Shown in pieces: positions 43,537 to 53,880 of a stretch of DNA of 64,000 bases. The stretch spans positions 12,816,568 to 12,880,567 of the forward strand of contig CM020618.1 of the NCBI GenBank assembly GCA_009829735.1, given 5' to 3'. Position 1 is the stretch's first letter, and each line of letters opens with the position of its first letter. The position numbers were made by a program, and so were the translations under genes. This DNA comes from Pyropia yezoensis (lineage: Eukaryota > Rhodophyta > Bangiophyceae > Bangiales > Bangiaceae). Below the pieces are notes generated by a model. The model ran no database searches. It saw only the letters and a program-made list of their open reading frames with translations, and was not told the DNA's origin.

Positions 43537-45480
43537 ATGGCGACCCCGGGAGTGGAGACGGACTCTCTCGACGAGCGTATGGAGGACACCTCCTACGGTG
43601 CAGCGCCCGCCGGGACTTCCGGCGGGGGCTCCGCGATCGCTCCGGGGGGTGGGACTCCCGCGTCACCCGGCTTTGGGTTGACGGCGGGATCTCCTCCGGA
43701 GGCGGGACAAGTTGTCCCGCGTGAGGCCTTGGGGCGGTGGTCTTACCCCGCTTGGCCTCTATATGAGGAGGGGTTGACTGTTCTTCGCTGTGGCCGACTT
43801 GGCGCAGCAGTGGGTCGGGTATGGGACCGCCTACGGGAGAAGTATCCCCGTAGGGTCGGGTTTCCTGCCGGCTTCAGGACGGACCAGTTTGCCTTCCTGG
43901 ACGACGAGGAGGTCGAAGACATACAGCGGGCCAAGGCCATGGTGGACCGCGGGGGAACTATCCCGAGTCCCGGCGACTTGCCGACCTTTACTTGGGACGC
44001 GGTGGCAACTCGCCCCCCGTACCTTCACGAGGCCGATCCACACACTCATCACCTTGATGTGCGGATGGAGAAGGACTACCGGCGAGGTCCCTACTTGGTG
44101 ACCTCGGCTCAACTTGAGTTTCCTCAGCAGTCTGCTGCCAGTAAGGAGCAGTACTATCCGAAGAAGCCCGAGTGGTGGCCTCAAGTTGAGGTCCCCTACG
44201 GGTTCCCGGCTTTGCTGCCACGGTTGTTTGACCACTTCGGCTCCGTCATGTTGACGGCTCGCCCTGATCACCTGGTGTGGGCCATGTTGGCCACCCAGTG
44301 GCTCCTCGAGGTCATGTCGACCTGGGTGTCTTGTGTTCAGCGGCGGGGGATGCTCTGGCATCTCCCCCTCCGGCTTATCCAAGGTTTGAAACAGCTCACC
44401 CCTTAGCTAGTTGCTGAGGGGTGCTCATCAGGACAACTCACTCTACTTGAGGAGATGCTCCGCCTCCACAAGTTTATCGAGTGGGAGAGCATTGAGCACA
44501 AGTTGCGCCGCCCCACTCGTGGGCCCAAGGACGATGGCGCATTTCGCCAGTTCGTGTGGGTCGCTCGTGAACTTCACGACGGCCGTGTGGTCCTACGAGA
44601 GGGGTTGGGCATCGGGGACTACCCGTATGCCCCGGGAGTGGATCGCCACACTGCGCCACCCCCGGACAAGCCCATAGTTATGGCCGTGCCCTCATATGAT
44701 GACCACATGACTCAACTCACTGCGGGGGCCCCAAGTCGGGGTCGCAGTTACACCCGGGTCCCGCCACCTCGGCGTGCCCCTCCGCTTCCTCCTGTCCCCT
44801 ACCAGCCGCACGGGGACATCCCGATTAGCGTGGCCATTGAGTCATCCACCCCGGTGTCCCCCAACTTGGGGGCCACCCTCCTGACGGTATACCCCAAGTT
44901 GGTGTTACCGCCCACGCCTCTAACCTCAGAGATGATGATCACCACGTTGGTGCGCACCATTTCCTGGCTGGCCGCGTCGACCGCAACCCTTCAATGTTCC
45001 GAGACTCCTCAACTTGAGGAGCGCGTTCGTACTGCAGTGGCAACCGCGAGTTGCGAGTCGGTGGCGGAGTTTATGACGGCCGAGTTGGCTCGCATTGGGG
45101 CTATTATGCCCCAGCCAGCCCCACTTGGGCGTGGCAAACGTCGCGCGAGCCGGGCATACTCGCCTCCTCGCCGTCGTCGCCGACACTCGCGGCGCTCTCC
45201 CTCCGTGTCGGAAGACGAGTTGTCTTACTCCGTCTCGGAGTCCTCCACTCCGTCAGAGTCGGAGTCGGTCCGGCGTCTGCGTCGCCAACTTGCGCGCAAG
45301 ACTAAGCAGAAGAGCAGCCGCGGTCGTCGCCACTTGCGCGACCGTGAGGGGCGCGACGGGTCCGACTTGGAGCCGCCGGCCCCGCCGACTGGTGGGGAGC
45401 GTTATCGCCGTGGGTCTCGCCGCTCGCCTCTACGTGAGGGCGAGGGCCGTGGGATTGGAGAGTCTAGCATGCATGCCTAG
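43537..45480 (+). CDS. Antisense-side accessory gene of the second element, one internal stop
   Basis: The start is the ATG at 43537 in a strong context (GCCATGG). The frame runs 647 codons to a TAG at 45478 and is interrupted once by TAG at 44404-44406. The N-terminus is Gly/Ser/Pro-rich. A globular centre contains FGSV near residue 234, then QRRGMLWHLPLRLIQGLKQL near 275, and after the stop LLEEMLRLHKFIEWESIEHK. This order matches the gene at 4894-7341 (FGSV, 40 residues, LFHLP, then EALLAVHDAVNW). A Pro-rich linker and helices follow, and the C-terminus is Arg/Ser-rich (YSPPRRRRRHSRRSPS), suggesting nucleic-acid binding or phosphorylation. The single stop may be a recent mutation or read through. 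Function unknown. Confidence 0.7.
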
Positions 45481-45591
45481 TTGGCAGTTGCCTTGGTTGT
45501 GAGAGTGTGAGGGCTAGGGCTGTAGTTAAAAGCCACTCTGCGTACCACTTCGACTTGAAGCACTCTCTTGGCACCGTTACTCGGCCTTCCC

Positions 45592-46587
45592 TCACGTTGA
45601 GGGAGGGCTGTTAGGGTCTATCTCATTCCGGGCACAGCATGCCCGGACCTTCTCAGCGGGAAGGTCCTCCACATACTCCCACGTATCATCCTTGGCTTTG
45701 TAGCCAAACCAACGCACCTTCAACATGAGGCGGTCAGTGTCCTCATCCCATCCGTGGTCGATGAACTTATCGAACACGTACTCCTGCGGGCCCTGTTTGG
45801 CCGCAGGCAGCGAGGGGAGGCGCCACGCTTCCAACGCACGCGCCCAAGCTGGGTCGCCTGCAGGCGGTGGTGCAACTTTGACCACGTCCTGTCCGTTCAC
45901 TGTGCGGACCCCATCGTCACTTTCGATGGCGAAGCGCCGCCCATCAGTACGAAGGACCTGGTACGGCCCCTTCGTCTGGAATACCAACTTACCCCCAGTT
46001 GGGGTGTGTGAGTGTACCAGCACCCAGTCACCCTGCTCGGGGACATGCTTAGCATTGCGCCCCTTTTTGTCAAAGGTACGCTTGTAGCGCTTTTGTGCTT
46101 TGTCCATCTCAGCCCTGACTTTAGGGATGAGGTTTTCAAGCCTAGCAGCGAACTCCGCCTTACTCTCAGTAGGAGTAGGCGTACTGCCACCATCCTCCCT
46201 AGTTGGGAGCGGCCGCCGCACGGCAGTAGACCGCACGCAACGGGGGGTCACAAAAGCGAGGGGTACTTCCCCGGTAGATGAGTGAACCTGTGAATTGTAG
46301 GCAGTGGTAAGAATAGAAATGTATTGGTCCCACGTTTTCACATGCTCACTCACATAGTGGCGCAGCTGCCGAACAATAGTTTTGTTGAAGCGCTCCTTAA
46401 CGAGGGCCCTTGAACGGGGCCCTCCCCTGTACGGTTGTTGGCGTATAGGGGGTACACCGGGTTTCAACTCGATCCGGTGTTGGGTGGCTCTCATAAGTCC
46501 CAACTGACCATCCCACAACTTGTGATATTGGTCCAAGAGGCGTTCAACTTGAACCCTCAACCTGGGTGGAACACCCTCCATGTTCAC
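45592..46587 (-). pseudogene. pol: Deleted Pol: RT start fused to integrase end plus chromodomain
   Basis: A 331-residue frame. The first part matches the segment just before the RT core (VERLLDQYHKLWDGQLG, ATQHRIELKPGVPP, compare ATQHRIDLVPGARP in the large element). It then jumps at PRSRALVKERFNK to the end of integrase (ERFNKTIVRQLRHYV). The C-terminus is a chromodomain (MLKVRWFGYKAKDDTWEYVED). All of the RT catalytic core, RNase H and the integrase triad are missing. At the junction is a perfect inverted repeat, GAGGGCCC at 46402-46409 and GGGCCCTC at 46417-46424, which may have prompted the deletion. The frame stays in-frame after deletion and can still give a chromodomain protein. Confidence 0.85.
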
Positions 46588-47256
46588 ATGGGGACGAGGA
46601 GAGGCGGCCGACTTGGCTTGGTGCTTCTCCTTTCCGGACTTCGGGTCGCTACTCGCGCCCGCGTTGAGGGTGACCGCTACTACCGGTCCCTCATGTTGGT
46701 CGATATAGCCGAACTTGGCTCCCGATCAAAGATACTTTCTTTGAGGGTGGCGGGGGTAGCAACTTGCTACGACCCCTGTCACAGGCTCGAGCCCATCACC
46801 GACGAGTGAAGGTCCGCCGTCCTCCACCCGCCTAGTTGGCGACGGCTCTATGCCGAAGTTGAATCCAACCCGAGTGGATCTCGCGGGGACAGTCCTCTCA
46901 CCTTGGGACGTTCCCTTTGAGTGTACCACCCGGTGGCCGAAGTGCGAACCACCGGTCCGAGGAAGACCCTCAGGGTGAACACCCGACTGGGTCGGGGTGG
47001 CATACCGCCCGCACCGATACCCACGGCCCTGCTGGCTGGAGTGCCTCTAGCACCTCCGCGACCCCAGGTACACCCTGTGTCTGGCCAGTATTCAAAGGCG
47101 CCGGAGTAAAGTCGTCACCGGAGAGTTTCCCGAACGTCGGGAGGTCTGATCCAGCCGTGTTGGCTAACGATCCACACGACACAGTCCAAGACCACCGTTC
47201 CTCTGAGACAGAGGGCCCCCTACGCCCGGGTGCACCCGGAGGTAAAGTTTACCTCT
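46588..47256 (-). pseudogene. Degraded gag/protease region of the second element
   Basis: Between the pol relic and the primer-binding site there are only short frames on the minus strand (for example 46929-46726 and 47182-46970). A linker continuous with pol (SGKEKHQAKSAASPRPHV) and a TLKES segment like the TLPKGT before the linker in the large element are visible. No zinc knuckle or DTGA site remains. The region is far shorter than a full gag. Confidence 0.5.
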
Positions 47257-47275
47257 GTCCCCTGCTGCTCCACCA
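47257..47275 (-). promoter_or_regulatory. Primer-binding site of the second element
   Basis: GTCCCCTGCTGCTCCACCA on the plus strand, identical to those at 18581 and 28999, two bases from the LTR. It indicates the same tRNA primer. Confidence 0.85.
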
Positions 47276-47277
47276 AA

Positions 47278-47746
47278 TGTGGCAAAACCCGCTTGCACAC
47301 ACAACACCCAAGTTGGGGCTGTGTACAAGGGCTGCCTCCCGTGTCGGGGGAACCCGAAGAAGTGCAAGTCGCACACACTCTGTCCCTGTTGTGGGGCAAA
47401 CCCCCCACTGACAAACAAGAGGATGGTGTGTGGGCCAACAGTTTCTTGGTCGGGACGGGGACGCAGGGCCAAGCCCCGCTGTCCCTCCCCTTATCCCCCC
47501 AGGGTCCCCTCAGAATCTCGCCACTCAGAATCTCCCACCCCAGCACCTGCCCACCGGGCCACACGAAAATTCAAGACGATAAATGCAGAAAACCCTCAAA
47601 TCCAAGTTGGATTTACTACTAAGCTAACTATCCCAAACTTAGGGAATATGGACCCAAATGCAGGGGGAGGAGCGGATCAGGCTAGTGGCCTGCCGCCCCT
47701 TGCATGGCACGTGTTGCCCCCCTACCTGGGGGACAATACTGCCACA
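47278..47746 (-). repeat. Right LTR (5' LTR) of the second element
   Basis: 469 bp, TGTGGCA to TGCCACA, followed by GTCGG. About 98-99 percent identical to the left LTR by eye. Confidence 0.92.
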
Positions 47747-47751
47747 GTCGG

Positions 47752-48793
47752 CAGTTCGATTATTCTCACATCGTGGCCGGTTGAATCTGGCACGCCCCAG
47801 CTCGAAATACTTAGGCGGCCCCTGTCCCTCGACCCCCCAGTGAGAGGCCTCCGACACGTGGAACCGGATGAAGGCGAGATGTCGAAGTCGTTGAAACCCG
47901 CCTCTCTGTAGGTCTCATTCGCTCGAACAGGCGACCCCTCGTTCGACTCCCACTCGGTCAATCGTGATTCCAGCCGAATAGGACTCGCCATTCGGTGGGG
48001 CCCACTTAAGTGATGATCTTCCAGGAGCGCTCCAATGAGCGACGCGGCGAGGCCACGTGGGTGCCTCGTGCATTGTTGCCGGCCAGAGCCAGGATGGGCT
48101 CATGGCCGGATACCCGCGTGGTCTTGAGCCGCCACTGTGACATGGTCTGGACAGAGTCGACAGGTATCGTGTGTCGCGCCGTCCCTGCCTTCCCCGCCCG
48201 CTCTTGTCGGCGCCTTGTCTTCGGTGGGCTCTTCCCACGCCTCGACTCGCCTCGCCGACCCCTCCGCGTGTCCCATTCGAGTGCTGCTTGCCAAGTGACG
48301 ACGCGCTTTCCAGCCACTCTCTGCTGGACGCCAGCCCGCGGCTGCCGTCGTCACTCGCCGTCTCTTCCACCGCCCAATGACATCGCTACTGGCGTTTGGG
48401 ACCCGCGCGGCGGCTTCTTATGTGCGGGCCCGCCGCCCCTCCCTTCTCCTTCTGTCTGCACCCCACGTCTTCTTTCCACATCCCTGGTACCGCCGACTGT
48501 CCGTCTGGAGTTGCCACTACGCCTGGCGGTTGGTGAGGGGCTTCCCCGCCGCCGACGTTGGCACGCTCCGGGGATTGAGGTTGGCTAGCGTGGGGCCACG
48601 TGTGGACGGCTACAGCGGGCGGGCGGTAAAGGCGAGCAGCGGGCGCCGTGGCTCGACAGGCTCAGCAGACCGGCCGACCGGAAGCGGGTGGAGCACCTTG
48701 CGGAGCAAGCTTTGCCGGCGAAGCGGGCAGATCGGGTAGAGAACAGACGCTGCCCCGGACAGCTCGCTTCGGCGGGAGCGCTGCATAGTAAGA
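47752..48793. other. Spacer upstream of the ankyrin gene
   Basis: A 192-codon plus-strand frame at 48010-48588 exists but shows no domain and overlaps equally open frames. A GTTCGACTCC near 47949 resembles a tRNA B box, but no tRNA fold was found around it. Confidence 0.35.
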
Positions 48794-51469
48794 ATGGGAG
48801 GGCGTGCCTTGCCCCTTCACGACGCTGCCCGGCGGGGTGACACGCGCCAAGTATAATCGCTTCTGGCCGCGGCGGCGCCCGTGAGTGTGCCCGGTGTGAA
48901 TGGCAACACGGCGCTCCATCTGGCCGCTGTGTTGGGCATTGCACAAACAGTCACGGCATTGCTCGAAAAGGAGGCGCCGGTTGGTGCGAAAAACGCTCTG
49001 GGCGACACACCCCTTCACCTAGCGTCCGCATTCGAGCACACAGAAGTGGTCAAGGTGCTGATCGCTGCCTCCGCGGCTGTTGGTGCCATCTACGCGGCTG
49101 GTAACACGCCGATTCATAAGGCGGCAAGATCAGGCCATCATGATCTTGTAAGAGAGTTCCTGACCGTGGCGGCTCCCGCGGAAGCGGCCAACAATGATGG
49201 AAGTACACCGTTGCATTTGGCGGCTGTGTCTGGTCGCAGCAACGTTGTCGCGGCTTTGCTGGAAGCCGCGGCGCCTGTTGACGTTGCCAACACTGATGGC
49301 AACACTCCTCTGTATCTTGCGGCTGGATTTGGACGCACGCCTGTGGTTGCGGCGCTGCTAGCAGTGGAGGCTCCCCTGGACACGGCTAATGCGGTAGGCT
49401 ACACGCCGCTGCACTGGGCGGCCGTGTCCAGACACACCGGGGTGGTTGAGCTGTTGCTGGCTGCGGCGGCAGCGGTGGGCGCTCCGAACGCGGATGGAAG
49501 CTCGCCCCTTCACAAGGCGGCGAGGGCAGGATATACGGAGGTCGTGGCTGGGCTTCTGGCCGCTGCGGCGCCCGTGAATGTGGCCAACACGGCAGGCGAT
49601 ACGCCCTTGCACCTCGCGGCGCGGTACGGACACACGAAGGCCGTGAGGGCGCTGTTGGGAGCGGCTGCGTCTGTGGATGCGCCGAACGGGGCTGGCGACA
49701 CCGCACTGCACGAGGCATCGAGGGCTGGGCACCTTGCTGTCGTGGCGGAGATTCTGGCCGTGCCTTGGCCGGTTGGTAGTGTCAATGCAGCTGGCGGCTC
49801 GCCGCTTCATTAGGCAGCCCGGTTTGGTCACGGAGAGGTCTTTCCGGCGCTTCTATTTGCTGCAGCACCAGTCGAGGCTGTGGACGCGAACCAGGATACG
49901 GCGCTGCACTGTGCGGCAAGTTTAGGCAGCGCGGGTGCTGTGGCGACGCTGCTGGCGGCCGCTGCGCGAGTTGATTTGGCCAACGCCATTGGCGACCCGC
50001 CTCTTCACATTGCCGCTGGGTCTGGGCACGCAGAGGATGTTGGAGCGCTGCTGGCCGTGTCGGCGCCTGTGGATGTATCGAACAAGAGTGGCAAGACGCC
50101 GCTTGGCGGTGTTGTCAACAGTCTTGAGATGAGCAAAGTCAGATTGGCTCGCATGAAGGGCACAATGGAGGTCCTGCGTGCCTGGGATGCTGCTGTGCCT
50201 GCAAACGTCGCTTCCTCACGCTCTTGGACCGGCAAGCGGACATCTCTCCGGACGTTTCTGATCAAAGTTCCACTGCTGACACAGCTGGAACGTGAAGCTG
50301 CGAAAAGCGAGTGGCAGACAACGGCCGCGCAGTTGGTTACCCATACGGTTGTGCCTCCATCTGCCGCAGATCGAGCATTGGCATCGCTCCAGGCGGTCTA
50401 CGACACTTTCGGCTCCGATCCTGCCAGGCTGACGACGGCCAATGTTCACCGAGTTGTGACCGGCGACCTAATCAAGGACGTGCGCTGCTTGCTGTGTGCC
50501 CACCAGATTCTCGTTCTTGCTGATGACGTGGGCCTCTTCAAGTTGCTGACAACCCAGGAGGTTGAGGCTCAACAAATCCGCTTCTACCATGGCATCTACG
50601 AGCCAATGCTCATGCTTTTTGAGCCGGGCTACCATCTCGTCGTACATGCCATTATGCTCAGTGCTGCCAAGCGTCGCTTTGTGGACAAGCACCATGTTTC
50701 TTGCGTGACCGCGGGGCTCAAGGTGCACGCGGCCAGCCATCGCGAGCTGAGAAAGGTATACATGCGTCTCAGCAATCCGGAGGCGGCGATGGACAACTTG
50801 GGCTGGCGATTGTTCCACACTGTTAAGGAGCTTCGATGCCTGCATCAGAGTCTACGGGACAAGGAGGAGCGTGAGCGAAAGCTGACGCTTATCAAGTCGG
50901 CCGTCAAGATTGGTGCCAGCTTGGTCCCCCTAGTGGGTAGTGTGCTCAGTGTTACGGTAGACGTTCTGGCGGCGATGGAAGAGGGGGCGACGGGGGCTTC
51001 GGCGGTGTACAAGCTCCCCTCAGACCCTGCTGATATGAAAGCAGCTGTGCAGGTGTTCCGATGTGTTCGGGATGCCAAGGGCGTACCATCCTTCGAACTC
51101 GCGGCTATCCTACTTCCTTACGAGTCCATGGGTGCGGTCGTCGAGGACCTCGAGGTAGCGGCAGGGGCTCTGGGAATCGATGTTGGGTCCGCGGTGGACG
51201 GCGTAGCAAGTGGAAAAGATGGAGAAGGGGACGAGTGGGGCAAGGTCACCGACGTGACAACGGATGAAATCATTGAGCACTCGGCTGACTGGGTTTCCGG
51301 CAGTGGATGTCACAGTGCCTTTGCAACCTCCTTCACTTCTGAGGCGAGCCCTGTGGTTGCACCCGACGGCAACGCGCCGGACCCCGGCTCGTCACCGGCT
51401 GCTCAGACAGCTACGCCTGAAACTGCTTCTACCGGGCCCCTCGGTATGAATTTTTTGAGGGCGTGCTGA
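48794..51469 (+). pseudogene. Ankyrin-repeat protein with unknown C-terminal domain, two in-frame stops
   Basis: One frame from an ATG at 48794 (MGGRALPLHDAARRGD) to TGA at 51467. The stops are a TAA at 48854-48856 and a TAG at 49811-49813, the latter exactly where LHKAA-type repeats have Lys (AAG to TAG). About ten ankyrin repeats of 33 residues (GDTPLHLAARYGHTKAV, GNTPLYLAAGFGRTPVV) occupy the first about 430 residues. The rest, about 450 residues, is helical and unrecognised. It has a hydrophobic Gly-containing segment (KIGASLVPLVGSVLSVTVD) preceded by charged coiled-coil-like sequence (RDKEERERKL) and ends in a Ser/Pro/Thr-rich tail. The body is otherwise undamaged over 860 codons, so the decay is young, or the stops are suppressed or erroneous. 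Confidence 0.75.
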
Positions 51470-51660
51470 GCTGGAGCTTTGGCGTGGTGGCAGTCAAGAT
51501 GGTGGCGTTCGTGACCGCCGGTTACCCTTCGGACCATATTGTCTCCTTTGAGGCGGCCGTGCGGGCCGGTACGGTGAGTGAGTGCATTAACGGTGCCGCG
51601 GTCGTGCGCTGTGGCGACAGAGCGGTGGCTGGGACGATATCTCACTTGCTGGGCGACTAG
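51430..51660 (+). pseudogene. Possible protein-kinase C-lobe remnant
   Basis: In a different frame overlapping the end of the ankyrin gene, the translation reads YEFFEGVLSWSFGVVAVKM, then GYPSD and AVRAGT, then CGDRAVAGTISHLLGD and a stop. The order resembles kinase subdomains IX-XI (WSFGVV followed by a short insert and an alpha-helix near the C-terminus), but the APE motif, HRD loop and everything upstream are absent. It could be a fused kinase domain lost by frameshift. Low certainty. Confidence 0.3.
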
Positions 51661-53880
51661 TGGGGTTTGCGCCAGGGGACCGTTACGTCTGCGCACGCGT
51701 TCTTTCGCGAAGCCAAAGAGTACGTGCGGGAGGGACGAGGGGGATCAAGGCCGGAGCGGCGGTCACCACCCGGAAGTGGCACAAGCGGCTCGTCGGCATT
51801 GCAAGTGTAGTCAGAGTAGGGTGTGTGGGCCCGCTTGTGCAAATGTTAGTTTGAAGCTAGGACAGAGATGGAGAGGGGGGCAGCGCATGGGTGTCGTAGT
51901 GGACGTGACACGAGCGTGGTAGGCCTCAACCAGTTGTATCGCACGTACGGAACCATCTCGGCACCCCACGACGTTGACTGGACACAGCCAAACGACACAG
52001 GCAGTATACAGAGCAAATGGTTGCACCAAATAAAAGAGCACCTCATAGCCTTCCGAGCTGGAAAGAAAAACCAGGGGAAAATCGATAAATACTGCCGACG
52101 TACTGGGGGCCTCTCAAGAAGACTACAGCTGCTTCTATGTAGGACCACCTTTTGGGACAAGTGTGAGAGCTGTGCTTTTGGTTTCCCGTGGTGCGCACGT
52201 GGCATTTTTCACGAATGGGCGCAACAGACCTCTGGAGGGCATTGAGGCAGTGCGCCGGTCGACAGTCCGCGCTTTTTTATCCTCCAGTGGGGGCATTTCG
52301 TTCGTGAAGCGCAGGGGATGCTGAGGAATGTGTTTGAGGGAAGTGATTTTCGATTCAATTGGTTTTCGAAAGATTGAGTTTATGAAGCGTTGCTGTTGTA
52401 CCGCGTTGCAATCACACGAGCGCCAGTCGCCCGGTGTGCATGACAGAGAGAACATCAAATTGGGCGCCAATCGAAAGATCTGGAAATTCCGATTCCTAAT
52501 ACACAGTGGCAGAAGATTTGCGACTGCGCTTCCCCCGCCGAACCCAAGAAGCGCTGCGTAGCACGATCTGGGAAGGGTTTTCTCCAGCGTTTGGCTCCGG
52601 CCAAACGGGAGCGGGACCCTGTAGCCGTTTATCAAGTTGCATACTGATCGGCTGCGGACTCTTTGCGCCAGAGCCCATTTGTCGCAGCTCTTACTGTGTG
52701 GGGCGTACCAGCAGGGGCGCTCGCCTCGGACAAGTGGACAAGCTCACGGAGTTTAGTACCCTGCGCAGTGATGCTGAAAGGGAGGTTCAGGAGTTAGCCG
52801 AAATCGGGTTTGCGGGTTGCGAACGCGACTTCGGACCCCTCTCACTGGACCGTGCGCCCCGGCATTCTTCGTTTTTCTAGTGTTCCTTCTGTGGCCGTTT
52901 GGCTGGGCGACGTACGCCCTGCGTACGACCATCACATGAGGCATCATGTGCTGCGCTATAAGAGCATGAAGAGCGACAGGGCGTATGTCTCCCGACTATC
53001 ACCGTCGTGTACGCCCCACAGCAGCTGTCAAAAGAGACCCATAGAATTTGTGGAATCGAGAAAGCCGCAGTGGAAGGGGCTCTAAAAACGCGCACTTTAG
53101 TGCTGAGTGCGCTAGACGATTTAAGAGTTCTGATTGACTGATACTCGCAGGGTCATCAAAGCACACTCCGTGGGGAGGTCTTACTGGTTGATCCGCGTGA
53201 AGTCATCACCGGGATACTACCCGCAAACGTCGCGAAAAGTGCATACGGCCCGCGGCGTTTGCACAACCACTGAGCGAAAACGTCGTTCCACAGCCATCCG
53301 CAAACGGTATCTATGTGGACTCGTCTGCGGGTCGATAAACGCGTCAAATCAGGCTCTTCCTGATCCTCTCTTTAAACGCCACTGCGCTGGGGTGGTCTGC
53401 GAGGTGCTGGGTCCCGCACCAACAGGCCGTGTGATTCTTACGTGGGGACGTCTCAGCCGAGGTCCTCGGCGAGGTGCGCCGCCTCCGCGGCGAGGAGCTT
53501 GGAAAAGCCCACGGGACGGAGAGTACCGTACAGCACCAACCCCCGGAGCACATACGCACATGTGGTCACTCTGTCTCCCTTGACGCACCACCCATGCCCA
53601 GGTATAGCCACCGCCGCATATCCCTCCCCTTGACGTCGGTGACGCGTTCATAGCCGTCCACGCCGTGCCGTGCCCGGCCACGTCGTGCCCGGAACTACTA
53701 CCATCGCTGTTGTTGTGTATTTTTGAAATTCGAGTGAGCATTTTCAGCGACGCGACTCCCAAGGGTAAACGCGCGTATAGTTGTTGAGTAGGTCATTTCG
53801 TAGTTGCGTGCAGGGCCGAAAACGCACACGTCGCAGAGAGTGGAATTGTGCAGCGTACAGTTGCAGGGACGAACAGTACA
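51661..53880. other. Long non-coding stretch
   Basis: Lower GC than its surroundings and no open frame above about 170 codons. None of the frames has a recognisable domain. Confidence 0.45.

Larger units (their letters stand above)
42726..47746 (-). mobile_element. Second LTR retroelement, deleted in pol
   Basis: 5021 bp with two 469-bp LTRs, a 5-bp duplication GTCGG (42721-42725 and 47747-47751), a polypurine tract and a primer-binding site identical to that of the large array. The minus strand keeps degraded gag-like sequence, the start of RT fused to the end of integrase, and a chromodomain. The plus strand keeps a long accessory gene. It lacks RT and integrase active sites, so it would need enzymes from elsewhere. 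LTRs differ at only about six positions, so it inserted recently despite the deletion. Confidence 0.9.

Noticed and set aside
47940..47965. tRNA B-box-like GTTCGACTCC
   Set aside because: No A box at the right distance and no cloverleaf could be drawn.
48854..49813. Reassignment of TAA and TAG to sense codons, since several interrupted genes have TAA/TAG inside and TGA at the end
   Set aside because: Pol and gag end with TAA, and the hypothetical gene at 55974 and the second accessory gene end with TAG. The interrupted genes also have frameshifts or lost catalytic residues. Ordinary decay explains it.
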